A stretch of 64,000 nucleotides of DNA from assembly GCA_964392325.1 (NCBI GenBank), contig CAYMPJ010000013.1, positions 1 to 64,000 of the forward strand, read 5' to 3'. This stretch comes from CALLPQ01 sp964392325. GTDB taxonomy: Bacteria > Pseudomonadota > Alphaproteobacteria > Caulobacterales > Parvularculaceae. The first letter of the stretch is position 1. Each line of letters begins with the position of its first letter. The position numbers and the translations under genes were made by a program. The notes under the pieces were generated by a model. The model saw only the letters and a list, made by a program, of their open reading frames with translations, searched no databases and was not told the origin of the DNA. This document shows positions 8,643 to 17,562 of this stretch, piece after piece.

Positions 8643-11600
8643 TGAGTAAAGCATTAGACATTTTGAAATATATCCTCATAGCGATTGGCATCGTTATGGC
8701 ACTCATATTTGTCGGTTATTGTTTAATATTTAAAACCTCTTCGGGGCGATCCTTTCTTAAACAGGAGGTTGCAGGGCAACTGGAAAATACCCTTGGGGGC
8801 CGCGTTGTTATTGGTCACTTGCGGCGGGGGCTGCTTTCGAAAATCCTATTGGAAGATGTCACGGTTTATAAAACCCGGTCTGAAAAAACAGGGAATATAG
8901 TGCAGGCTCAAACAAATGAGCCAATGCTGACTATTAATCGCTTAGAAATGGCGTGGAGGCCAGTTGCACTTTTGAAGCGACACATCATTATTGATGATCT
9001 CACGCTTAAAGATTTGCATATTCATGAATTACCAAAAATTGTGCGCGATGAGGAGACCGGGCGCACGGGTAAGATTGCATTCCCGGCTTTGCCGGAAAAT
9101 ATGCCGTCGCTGGAAATCAAGTCATTTGACGTTGAGAATTTATGGATTAGCGATGCGATTTTAGAAAAGACAGAAACTATCTCTGGTCATGGCTCGTTGA
9201 GGATGGCGGATAGTGATATTGAGCTCGGCCTTGAGTTTTCGAATGCTCGTCAAAGCGATCATCTGAAACTAGAAGGGGCAATTTCGGTATCACAATTTTC
9301 GAGCACGCTGCAGGGCTATATAAAATCCACAAAAAGTGGAATTCTATCTGAATTAGTACAAGGTAAATTCGTTACTGAAATCGAAATTTCCAGTCCAAAC
9401 GTTTCGCAATTGCAATTGGCTGGACAGGTTGGGGATTTTGGTAATGTAAACCTCTTGATAGAAAATTCCCGTCAACCCGGTTTAAATGTTAAGGGTAGTC
9501 TTCAAAATGGACCGGTGTCGGCGAGCGTTGATAGCGAACTGGACAAGAGTTTTAGTTTTGACTTTGGTATTCTTCCCCAAAAAAATGGTTCACAAATTAA
9601 TATCGCTTTTTTGAAATCCGCATTTGGGATTTTAAGTGGTGATTTGGTTTGGGAAGATAATGAGGATATTTTATCCGGCTTGAGTGTTGAGCTGGCCGCG
9701 CAGGTGAGCGAAGAAAATTCTCATCAAATTTCCGATCTATTGGGTTCAGCTTTTTCATTGAAGTTTCAATCACAAAAACAAAGCTCTATATTGCCAGCTC
9801 ATATTTATGAATTTGATGGATTGTTATCCTCGGATAAAATAGCACTCGAGATGTTAAAAGGGCAAACGGATGCCCTTAATACAGTTTCTGGCGACGTGAT
9901 TTTTACATTTAAGCCGAGCCAGCAAACTATTGACTATTTGTCTGAAGGAGCGCGGCTCAGTACAACCCTCAATGCAAAAATGGGTGATTATATTAATCTG
10001 GAAAATATTGCGCTTTTGTTTGCTGGACCTACGCAAGACTATAAATATAAAACTCAAGGCACTGGCAAACTCGCTTATGCGATCGCCACTCAAAAAATAA
10101 ATGGATCAGGGGAGGTGCGCGTTGATCATAGATTTGTCTCGCAATTATTGGGTGGTGCTTTCCCGGACATTAAGGTGGATGAACCGCTTTCCGCCAATGT
10201 GAGCGCCAACGGATCTCTCGATGATTATACCGTTCAATTAAAGGCCAATTTGCCCGGAGCCGCGATAGCCTCTGGCGGGTGGCCCAAGTCAGAGTTTGAT
10301 GCAAAATTTCAAAATAACAGTGGGGCTATCAATGGGGCATTGACGGCGAAGTCAGTGGAAAGTGATGGGTTTCTCAACATGAATTTGGAAGGGACACAAG
10401 ATCGATTTTCCGTTTCTGGTTTAACCTATCAGGGTAGCGGGTTTTCTTTAACCGGGCGAGGTCGTTACGAAAAAAATCAAATAGACCTTTATACTGACTA
10501 TGTAGGAGATAAAGGTGCGCAGCCATTTCCAGGGGTTGCCCTTGTTGGTGATGTGAAGGTGGATGGCGGGATAGGTGCGGGGAGGGATCTGCAAATTCTA
10601 TCCAACCGCCTAAAGATAAATGAATATGGTATTTCTGGCCTTGAAGCGCGCCTTGCGGGCCCAATTAATGCGCTCAATGCTGTTTTAATCTTGGATAATT
10701 TTCAACAAGGGGATTTGAGCATCATCAAAGATACCCGTGGAGAGGTGCAAATTTCTAATCACCCAGATGAGGTCAGCAACGAATTAGTGTATATGCTGCA
10801 AGAATTTTCAACACTCATACTCGATGATGCTGAATTAAGACTGAAAAGCCCTATGAGAATATCAATGGCAGAGGGTCTAGCCGTTGAAAATATCGACTTT
10901 TTATATGGAGATACTGGCAGCGTTACGGGGGCTGTGAATTTAGCAGAAACAAATTGGGTGGCCGATTTGGATTTATCTGATTTCCCGGTTCCATCATCAG
11001 ATGGGTTGTTAAATTTTCAACTGGCTTTGGATACACGGTCAAACAATATTATTTCAGAAGGGTCATTTCATACAAGTATCGCTGAAAACGAAAATCAGGA
11101 CATTCAAAAAATTGCTGGCGATTTTATGTGGGATGGTAGCGTTCTTCAGCTTAAGGATGCTGGTGATGATTCTTTGATGGATTTTGATCTCACATTACCT
11201 TTAAAGCTGCGGCGTGAGAGGGAAACCTCCTCTATTTCTGGTGTCGAAATGGACGGGGCTATCAAGGGTATTGTTCGATATGATGGCCGTATTACACCGC
11301 TAACAAATTTTGTACCGGAATCATTATCGAGCCTGGAGGGTATATTAAATGCCAATATCGTTTTTTCCGGTAGTGTCAAAGAACCCTATATAGATGGGAC
11401 GCTTACATTTTCAGATGGAGCCTATGCTGATGATATTAGTGGTTTTAGTTTGGAAAATTTGACGCTTCAAGCAAATACCAGTGGTCTTGCAGGTTCGCAA
11501 CAAGGTACAATTTTCAATTTTGAGGGAAGTGCAAGCGGCGCAGGGCAAGAAGATAATGATCAGTTGACGTTAAAGGGTAATGCTCTCATTGGCGGAGCGG

Positions 11601-12595
11601 CCACCATTAACGCAGCTATAGGCCTCAATGAGTTGGAAGTTAAAGCAAGCCCAGTAGAGAGCTTGCTTACAAGTGGCAATATCGAAATTAGTGGACCATT
11701 AAGCGATCCCAAAATTGTTGGGGAGGTTGATATTGTTGAAATGAATGTAGAAGTGATTGTACCGCCGCAAACAGGCTTGGTTGATGTCGAGGTGGTATCG
11801 AAGGAGGATGTTGAAGAGGTGTCTTTGGCATCAGTATCGGCTGGTGGTGATGATCCGGCAAGTTTAAATCCCGGGCCATCATTCGAGATGAGTATCAATG
11901 CCGATGACCGAATTTTTATTCGTGGTCGTGGTTTGGAGAGTGAGTGGAAAACAGCGTTAAAGGTTCGCAGTAGTGAAACCGGTGATGCTCTTGTTATTGG
12001 TAAGATTGATTTGCGAAAGGGTGTGTTTGAGTTTTCTGGTCGTCGTTTTGATTTAACGGAAGGTGAAATTTCGTTTGACCAGTTAAGCCCAAATGATCCT
12101 GAAATTTCTTTGATAGCGCGTTATGAAACAGAAGATAATGTTGTCGCGCAAGTTGTGGTTAGTGGGCGCGCCTCAGATACAAAAGTCGAATTAACATCGA
12201 CGCCGGTACGGCCCCCAAGTGATGTGATGGCTTTAATATTATTTGGAAAACCATCAGGGGAGTTAACCGCTATTGAGTCTCTACAGACTGCGCAAGCCCT
12301 TGCGAGTCTTGGCGGGATAGGACCGTTTGGCAGCAGCGGGGGCTTTGCTCGTTTGCGACAATCAGCAGGCCTCGATCTACTCAATGTAGATTTTGATCCT
12401 GAAACCGGTGCAAGTGCATTGACTGTCGGAAAATATATCGCCGATGGCTTGTTCGTATCAGCCACGCAGGATGTAAAGGGCGAGAACGGGGCAGTGCAGG
12501 TCGAGTATGAGGTCAATAACAATGTTAAAGTTGAGACTGAATTAACCCAGCGTGGTGAACAGACACTCTCGGTAAATTGGAAGAAAGATTTTTAA
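8642..12595 (+). CDS. tamB: TamB, translocation/assembly module inner-membrane component
   Basis: A 1317-residue protein with one N-terminal membrane anchor (residues ~8-30), a long periplasmic stretch of beta-strand repeats of the AsmA/TamB type, and a C-terminal DUF490/TamB domain over the last ~350 residues (F-I-R-G-R-G-L-E-S-E-W, then G-K-I-D-L-R-K-G-V-F-E-F-S-G-R-R-F and V-M-A-L-I-L-F-G). It partners TamA as a periplasm-spanning bridge with a hydrophobic groove. The ATG at 8642 overlaps the tamA stop (TGATG); a TTG one codon earlier is less likely. Length is in the family's usual range. Confidence 0.93.
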   Translation: MSKALDILKYILIAIGIVMALIFVGYCLIFKTSSGRSFLKQEVAGQLENTLGGRVVIGHLRRGLLSKILLEDVTVYKTRSEKTGNIVQAQTNEPMLTINRLEMAWRPVALLKRHIIIDDLTLKDLHIHELPKIVRDEETGRTGKIAFPALPENMPSLEIKSFDVENLWISDAILEKTETISGHGSLRMADSDIELGLEFSNARQSDHLKLEGAISVSQFSSTLQGYIKSTKSGILSELVQGKFVTEIEISSPNVSQLQLAGQVGDFGNVNLLIENSRQPGLNVKGSLQNGPVSASVDSELDKSFSFDFGILPQKNGSQINIAFLKSAFGILSGDLVWEDNEDILSGLSVELAAQVSEENSHQISDLLGSAFSLKFQSQKQSSILPAHIYEFDGLLSSDKIALEMLKGQTDALNTVSGDVIFTFKPSQQTIDYLSEGARLSTTLNAKMGDYINLENIALLFAGPTQDYKYKTQGTGKLAYAIATQKINGSGEVRVDHRFVSQLLGGAFPDIKVDEPLSANVSANGSLDDYTVQLKANLPGAAIASGGWPKSEFDAKFQNNSGAINGALTAKSVESDGFLNMNLEGTQDRFSVSGLTYQGSGFSLTGRGRYEKNQIDLYTDYVGDKGAQPFPGVALVGDVKVDGGIGAGRDLQILSNRLKINEYGISGLEARLAGPINALNAVLILDNFQQGDLSIIKDTRGEVQISNHPDEVSNELVYMLQEFSTLILDDAELRLKSPMRISMAEGLAVENIDFLYGDTGSVTGAVNLAETNWVADLDLSDFPVPSSDGLLNFQLALDTRSNNIISEGSFHTSIAENENQDIQKIAGDFMWDGSVLQLKDAGDDSLMDFDLTLPLKLRRERETSSISGVEMDGAIKGIVRYDGRITPLTNFVPESLSSLEGILNANIVFSGSVKEPYIDGTLTFSDGAYADDISGFSLENLTLQANTSGLAGSQQGTIFNFEGSASGAGQEDNDQLTLKGNALIGGAATINAAIGLNELEVKASPVESLLTSGNIEISGPLSDPKIVGEVDIVEMNVEVIVPPQTGLVDVEVVSKEDVEEVSLASVSAGGDDPASLNPGPSFEMSINADDRIFIRGRGLESEWKTALKVRSSETGDALVIGKIDLRKGVFEFSGRRFDLTEGEISFDQLSPNDPEISLIARYETEDNVVAQVVVSGRASDTKVELTSTPVRPPSDVMALILFGKPSGELTAIESLQTAQALASLGGIGPFGSSGGFARLRQSAGLDLLNVDFDPETGASALTVGKYIADGLFVSATQDVKGENGAVQVEYEVNNNVKVETELTQRGEQTLSVNWKKDF

Positions 12596-12908
12596 CGCCC
12601 TTCTTCACGATAATCTATTTGCTGGCAGGTTTTCCTGATCCGTTATTGCCGAGATTTAACCAGAGCTTCCAAACTGATACCCCGCTTTTCAAAAATTAGC
12701 CCCCCTCCATGATTTTAGCTGCGACTACTAGAGTATGAGTACTCTATTCAAGGGGTGATAATAAGATATTGCATACGCACATAAAGAAATCTTTATATGT
12801 GGCTTGGCGTTCAGCACTTTGCCTGTTATAAGCTGGGCAAATTTTAGAGTGAAATAATGTTCTATTAGGAACACAAAATACTAATGTATTGTTTTAAAAG
12901 GAAAAATC
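12596..12908. promoter_or_regulatory. tamB-ahcY intergenic region with several inverted repeats
   Basis: Three inverted repeats lie here: AGAGTA/TACTCT (12730-12745), ATAAAG/CTTTAT (12781-12796) and TTTGCC/GGCAAA (12818-12841, followed by TTTT). The ahcY ribosome-binding site AAAAGGA precedes the ATG at 12909. The central AT-rich palindrome is a fair candidate operator, since ahcY is regulated by SAH-responsive SahR (ArsR family) in many Proteobacteria; that identity is inference. The last hairpin with its short T-run could act as an attenuator. I found neither the SAH nor the SAM-II riboswitch core. Confidence 0.4.
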
Positions 12909-14315
12909 ATGAGTGCCTCAACTGATAATGATTATGTCGTCAAAGATATCTCCCTGGCTGAATGGGGCCGTACGGAGCTAGATATTGCCGAAACCGAAAT
13001 GCCTGGCCTAATGGCGACCCGCGAGGAATATGTTGGCTCACAGCCTCTAAAAGGCGCGAAGATTGCCGGTTCGCTCCATATGACGATCCAGACAGCGGTA
13101 CTTATCGAGACTTTGCAGGCTTTAGGCGCCGAAGTGCGCTGGGCATCGTGTAATATCTACTCGACACAGGATCATGCCGCGGCGGCGATCGCTGCGACGG
13201 GGACCCCGGTATTTGCTTTTAAAGGTGAGACTTTGCAAGAATATTGGGATCTGGCTGACCGCATTTTTGAATGGCCTGGCGGTGAGCCCGCTAATATGAT
13301 TCTCGACGATGGCGGCGATGCAACATTGTTGATCCTTCTTGGCGCTGATGCAGAGAAGGACCCATCGGTTTTAGATAATCCTGGTAATGAAGAAGAAGAG
13401 GCTTTGTTCGCGACAATCAAACGTCGCTTGGCAAAAGACCCCGGTTGGTATTCAAAAGTGAAAGCCAACATTAAAGGCGTTACAGAGGAAACAACAACCG
13501 GCGTTTTGCGTCTTTATCAACGCCAGCAAGCAGGTACGCTTCCTTTCCCTGCAATCAATGTGAATGATAGTGTGACCAAATCGAAATTTGATAACAAATA
13601 TGGTTGCCGCGAGTCATTGGTGGATGCAATTCGCCGCGGTACTGATGTTATGCTCGCTGGCAAGCAAGCGATTGTTTGTGGCTATGGCGATGTTGGTAAA
13701 GGGTCTGCGCAATCTTTGGCTGGTGCTGGTGCGCGGGTGATGGTTACAGAAGTTGATCCAATTTGTGCGCTTCAAGCGGCAATGGACGGGTTTGAAGTCG
13801 TTACTCTTGATGATGATATCAACCGTGCTGATCTGATTGTTACGGCTACAGGCAATAAAGATATTTTGACCGTTGATCATATGCGTAACTTAAAAGATAT
13901 GGCTATTGTATGTAACATTGGGCATTTTGATAATGAAATTCAGGTCGAAGGCTTGAAAAATTTCAAATGGAAAAACGTTAAAGATCAGGTTGACTTAATC
14001 GAGTTCCCAGATGGAAATCGTATGATTCTGCTCTCTCAGGGCCGTCTTGTTAATCTCGGAAATGCGACAGGCCACCCTTCTTTTGTGATGTCAGCGTCTT
14101 TCACAAATCAAACTCTGGCTCAGATTGAGCTATGGACAAAGGGTGATCAGTATAAAAATGAAGTTTATGTTTTGCCGAAACATCTTGATGAAAAAGTAGC
14201 AGAACTTCACCTGAAAAAAGTTGGTGCAAAACTCTCCAAGCTATCTCAAGAGCAAGCCGATTACATTAATGTTCCGGTAAATGGGCCATTTAAAACTGAA
14301 CAATACCGGTACTGA
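12909..14315 (+). CDS. ahcY: Adenosylhomocysteinase
   Basis: A 468-residue S-adenosylhomocysteine hydrolase. It splits SAH to adenosine and homocysteine in the cytoplasm, removing the inhibitor of SAM-dependent methyltransferases and feeding the methionine cycle. The N-terminus has the substrate-site segment S-L-H-M-T-I-Q-T-A and the C-S-T-Q-D-type loop (C-N-I-Y-S-T-Q-D-H). The NAD motif G-Y-G-D-V-G-K-G lies near residues 258-265, and the C-terminal K-T-E-Q-Y-R-Y tail closes the NAD site of the neighbouring subunit. The ~40-residue insertion in the catalytic domain is typical of the long bacterial form. It is monocistronic, ended by a strong terminator. Confidence 0.97.
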   Translation: MSASTDNDYVVKDISLAEWGRTELDIAETEMPGLMATREEYVGSQPLKGAKIAGSLHMTIQTAVLIETLQALGAEVRWASCNIYSTQDHAAAAIAATGTPVFAFKGETLQEYWDLADRIFEWPGGEPANMILDDGGDATLLILLGADAEKDPSVLDNPGNEEEEALFATIKRRLAKDPGWYSKVKANIKGVTEETTTGVLRLYQRQQAGTLPFPAINVNDSVTKSKFDNKYGCRESLVDAIRRGTDVMLAGKQAIVCGYGDVGKGSAQSLAGAGARVMVTEVDPICALQAAMDGFEVVTLDDDINRADLIVTATGNKDILTVDHMRNLKDMAIVCNIGHFDNEIQVEGLKNFKWKNVKDQVDLIEFPDGNRMILLSQGRLVNLGNATGHPSFVMSASFTNQTLAQIELWTKGDQYKNEVYVLPKHLDEKVAELHLKKVGAKLSKLSQEQADYINVPVNGPFKTEQYRY

Positions 14316-14337
14316 TTAATTCATACTCTGATAAAGA

Positions 14338-14361
14338 GGGCGGATTTATCCGCCCTTTTTT
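14338..14361 (+). terminator. Rho-independent terminator after ahcY
   Basis: A perfect 7-bp stem GGGCGGA (14338-14344) / TCCGCCC (14349-14355) with a TTTA loop, followed by six T's (14356-14361), 23 bases after the ahcY stop. Confidence 0.93.
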
Positions 14362-14375
14362 GTGCCTATTGTTTA

Positions 14376-14391
14376 AGTGATACATATCACT
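14376..14391. promoter_or_regulatory. Perfect palindrome upstream of the TonB-domain gene (candidate operator)
   Basis: AGTGATA (14376-14382) and TATCACT (14385-14391) are perfect inverted arms around CA. It is about 180 bp before the ATG at 14573. A TATAAT hexamer lies at 14478-14483, but no good -35 is at the right distance, so the promoter is uncertain. ACACC-GTGC-GGTGT followed by TATTTTT a little downstream could be a weak terminator. Confidence 0.3.
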
Positions 14392-14572
14392 GGAAATATT
14401 ATAATGTAACGCAACACTACACCGTGCGGTGTTATTTTTGACAATTGAAATTTATTCCCTACTCTTTTAGAGCAAGGTATAATGTTTTCGGTTAAAGAGA
14501 CAGTTTTTACCTGACTTTAATCGAATATACCTTCAGTAGACTGTTTTTTTAAAACGAGAAGGGAAATTTAGT

Positions 14573-15145
14573 ATGTCAGGAATTAGATTGTTTTTCGGTG
14601 TACCTCTGGCTGTTCTTATTACAGCTGGCCTTTTTATTGTAATGCATGCATTGATTTCAAATGATATCGAGTTAGTAGATCAACGAAAATTCGAGCGTTG
14701 GAATTATTCGGTTAAGCCCGAACCTCTCGATAAACCAGATCGACAAACCCCAGATATTGATGTGGATATTTCAAATCCGCCGCCGCCGGTTGATGTTTTT
14801 CCAAAGGGTGGGGACAAAAGTCTTCCCGGCCCAAGGGGGCCTCAGCCCGATATAGGGGTGCCGGAAATTGACCGGGGTGATGTTTTTCTTGGTATTCTTT
14901 CACCAATTATACGTATAGAGCCATTTTATCCAGATCGATGCTTGGCGCGAGGTCTTGAAGGGAGTGTATTGGTTGAGTTTGATATAACTCCTGATGGCGC
15001 TGTCGTTAATCCACGAATACTATCGACAAGCAGTAAGTGTTTTAATAAATCCGTGTTGCAGACTGTGGTGCGTTGGCGCTATTCGCCGCCAGGAAAGCTC
15101 GTGCGGGGCCAGAAAACGACATTATCATTTCGGTTAGCGAATTAA
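14573..15145 (+). CDS. TonB-domain protein (energy-transducer TonB family) with a cysteine pair
   Basis: A 190-residue protein with one N-terminal membrane helix (residues ~6-28), a Pro-rich periplasmic linker (residues ~50-100) and a TonB C-terminal domain (residues ~112-190: Y-P-D-R-C, G-S-V-L-V-E-F-D-I, W-R-Y-S-P-P). TonB transmits proton-motive-force energy from ExbB-ExbD to outer-membrane receptors. The usual S-x3-H motif in the helix is not evident, and no exbB/exbD or receptor is nearby, so energy coupling is uncertain. Cys123 and Cys156 replace the usual residues and probably form a disulfide. The same pair occurs in the two HTH-TonB proteins at 56.9-59.7 kb. GAAGGGAAA provides the ribosome-binding site. 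Confidence 0.8.
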   Translation: MSGIRLFFGVPLAVLITAGLFIVMHALISNDIELVDQRKFERWNYSVKPEPLDKPDRQTPDIDVDISNPPPPVDVFPKGGDKSLPGPRGPQPDIGVPEIDRGDVFLGILSPIIRIEPFYPDRCLARGLEGSVLVEFDITPDGAVVNPRILSTSSKCFNKSVLQTVVRWRYSPPGKLVRGQKTTLSFRLAN

Positions 15146-15514
15146 AAAATATAGTCAGTATAAAACTACTTACTCAAGGGCTTATGGCTGAGTGGGTTTG
15201 CAATATCAAATTGCACACTTGCTCAGCCTATGTTCTATTTGGGGGTAATTCATAGGGCCTGAATCAAGGATCATTACCCCTATCGTAAGGATAGATTTTC
15301 AGACGTTTCTAGATAAAACGCAACGGATTAGAGGGGTTTATCCAAGGGTCAGCTTTTCGATTGAGTCTTTGGTTCTTGGACGAAATTACCCTTTGAGGGG
15401 TTTTGCATTTTGTTTTGAGCAGCGGACCGTTAGGAGCCGTCATTAATGGGACGAAATGAGTAGCCGGTCTTGAGATCAATTTTATTTGTTTTCTTTCTGC
15501 GGGATAAAGCGCTC
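15146..15514. other. 369-bp convergent intergenic region with two consecutive hairpins
   Basis: No gene. A long imperfect stem is bounded by GGCTGAG (15186-15192) and CTCAGCC (15222-15228), with inner GCAAT/ATTGC. It is followed by GGGGTAAT (15242-15249) / ATTACCCC (15273-15280). Neither is followed by a clear T-run, so they are not canonical terminators, but they lie between convergent genes. The rest shows nothing. Confidence 0.45.
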
Positions 15515-16966
15515 TTAGGTTGCCGGATCAGAGCGGTTTCTCTTTATCGTGTATGAGGGGGTTTTAAGAGCGGGGCGAAGGGTTTTTTCATTGCGATTGG
15601 CGACGGCTTTTTCTTGGGCAGTGCGTCTGCGCTCTTGCTCGATTAAATCACTCAATTCAATACCCTGTCCTCCTAAATTGGGCCTCGGGCGAAAGGTTCC
15701 GACGAGGTTCCGTTTGGGTTTGACTCTGACAATACTGAAAGATTTAACTTGGCTATTCATCGCAGCAATTAGGGCAATTATTATCAGATAGCCATCCCAC
15801 ATTTCCATTGAAGTGGACGCTCCTCCAACACAAAACACAAGAAGTGAAATTTGGGCATATTTTCCAAAGGAGCGTTTCCATTCTGGAATATCTGGGGATT
15901 TGCTCTTTTCAATCCGGCGCGCGGTAAAAAATGCAGCCCCTACTATTGTCAGGAATAAAAACAGTCCAACGAAGCCAGATCCCCCTAATATTTCAAAATA
16001 TACAGAATGGGCTGCCCTTGCTGCATCGGCTTTATCTGGACCGGTTAACGATGCGATTTCTGGTAAATAGGAGTTTCGAAGCCCGACCCCGGTAAAGGGG
16101 TTTAGTTTTGCCAGTTCCAAATTAATTTCCCATGCATCCAGACGCCCACGAAAGGATTCATCTTCCGTTGCAGATTTGATGGTCTGCATTCTTTCTAGCC
16201 ATTTTTTCGGCATAAAGGCGATGGCGGGTACCAAAGCAACACCCCCAACTAACATCATAAAGATTTTGTTGGATGAGCGAAGCCAGAAAAAGCCGGCAAA
16301 AACGATCATAGCCAGTAATGCACCGCGAGAGTGGGTGCCGATTATTGCCAAAAAGGTTAGAAAAATTGCGGCGAGCATAAACTGTTTAACCAGGGGATTT
16401 GCTAATTGACCGCGCAAATAGATGATCATGGGTAGAGCGGTTGCTGCGGCGATACCGAAATGGTTATTATCTTCCAGAACAGTTTCGGCTAAGCCCTGCA
16501 CGCGGTATTCCCCGAGGGTAGCTATGGTGAAGAGGGCACCTTTAACCGCGAAAAATCCGATTCCCCCTGCAATAACCCAGACTAATGCGTGAAATCGCAG
16601 TTTTGTATTCGCCATTTGTGCGCATAAAAGCGCAAAGAAAAGCGTTTTCGAAAACCGGCTATATAGCGGACCGGAGTTTTCTGGAACCAGAGACATTTGG
16701 TCTGCGACCGTTTGCCAAAACAAAAACATCAACAATAGGATTGTTAACGGCTCCAGCTTGAATCTCTCAAATTCACGTGAATAAATCATCGAAAAGATAG
16801 TAACGGCAGCAATGATGAGATTGAGCGGGAGCCCAAATGTTCCGAATGCCATTTGGTGTGGCGTCATGATTGTAAACCATGCCCAGGTCAATATACCGGC
16901 AAATGGATAGCGCAAAGTCACCCACATGCAGCCCAAAACAAATAAAAGTAAAACTACGTCGCGCAT
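15515..16966 (-). CDS. O-antigen-ligase-type O-glycosylation ligase (DUF5935 / exosortase-A-associated type)
   Basis: A 483-residue polytopic inner-membrane protein with about 11 helices and a basic cytoplasmic tail. It begins M-R-D-V-V-L-L-L-F-V-L-G and continues with W-A-W-F-T-I-M-T-P-H, as in the putative O-glycosylation ligases of exosortase-A systems. It has the Wzy/WaaL-type elements D-N-N-H-F-G, T-H-S-R-G-A-L-L, E-S-F-R-G-R-L-D-A-W and A-H-S-V-Y-F-E-I-L-G. It should move lipid-linked glycan to an acceptor in the periplasm. No exosortase or PEP-CTERM sorting protein is visible in the window, so the acceptor is unknown. It is transcribed toward the TonB gene. Confidence 0.75.
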   Translation of the reverse strand: MRDVVLLLFVLGCMWVTLRYPFAGILTWAWFTIMTPHQMAFGTFGLPLNLIIAAVTIFSMIYSREFERFKLEPLTILLLMFLFWQTVADQMSLVPENSGPLYSRFSKTLFFALLCAQMANTKLRFHALVWVIAGGIGFFAVKGALFTIATLGEYRVQGLAETVLEDNNHFGIAAATALPMIIYLRGQLANPLVKQFMLAAIFLTFLAIIGTHSRGALLAMIVFAGFFWLRSSNKIFMMLVGGVALVPAIAFMPKKWLERMQTIKSATEDESFRGRLDAWEINLELAKLNPFTGVGLRNSYLPEIASLTGPDKADAARAAHSVYFEILGGSGFVGLFLFLTIVGAAFFTARRIEKSKSPDIPEWKRSFGKYAQISLLVFCVGGASTSMEMWDGYLIIIALIAAMNSQVKSFSIVRVKPKRNLVGTFRPRPNLGGQGIELSDLIEQERRRTAQEKAVANRNEKTLRPALKTPSYTIKRNRSDPAT

Positions 16967-17562
16967 TTAAATTCCGTCACTTGCCCCAATATCTTGAGTA
17001 GCACTTATATGGGATTATGTGCATAGATTATGCCGAAAAAAGCCTCCAAACACCATATTTTTTGCGATTTTGCGGGGTTCGAGCGCGAAGTTGGGAGTAA
17101 GAGTTAATGGGGTTGGTTGGCTTTAAGCGTCGCTTTTATAGGTAAAATACATTTACCTATAATAAGATTCCGAATTATCAATCATGGAGTGCTTTTTGGC
17201 AGTCAGGTGCTTGTGATTACGGTCGTTAAATTCGATTTCCATATATTAAAAGCTGAAGCATCGGTGCCCGGTTCAAGCCGGAAACGATAAAATTTAATAC
17301 AGATTTTTGATAAAAATTATACCTGTTAAGCTTAATACAGCACATCGCCGTAAAAATGACTGGTTAGCGGGCAAGTAGCATAAATCAAGTATTGCCTTGA
17401 AATTAGAGTTAATAGAAAAAATATCTGCTGAAGGCATGGTTAATTTCTATGTCGAGCCAAAATTTTTGCGATTAACTAATCTTCCTTACACGGTGTTAAT
17501 GACGCCGTTATATTATCTGTGCAATTCAAAGACTGAAGCGTCTTAAATGGCAGGATAATATT
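16967..17562. promoter_or_regulatory. 596-bp divergent region upstream of tadG with a 10-bp perfect inverted repeat
   Basis: TATAGGTAAA (17137-17146) and TTTACCTATA (17152-17161) form a perfect palindrome around five bases, midway between the divergent ligase and tadG. A weaker repeat, ACGGTGT/ACGCCGT, lies near 17490-17508, about 60 bp before tadG. CCGG-TTCAAG-CCGG near 17270 is a short hairpin. No gene was recognised. The long palindrome looks like a regulator site. Confidence 0.4.

Noticed and set aside
12596..12908. SAH or SAM-II riboswitch upstream of ahcY
   Set aside because: The conserved core sequences of these RNAs are not present; only simple inverted repeats are seen.
17262..17290. 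Sequence resembling a tRNA T-arm (GGTTCAA in a short stem)
   Set aside because: No acceptor, D or anticodon arm can be drawn around it.
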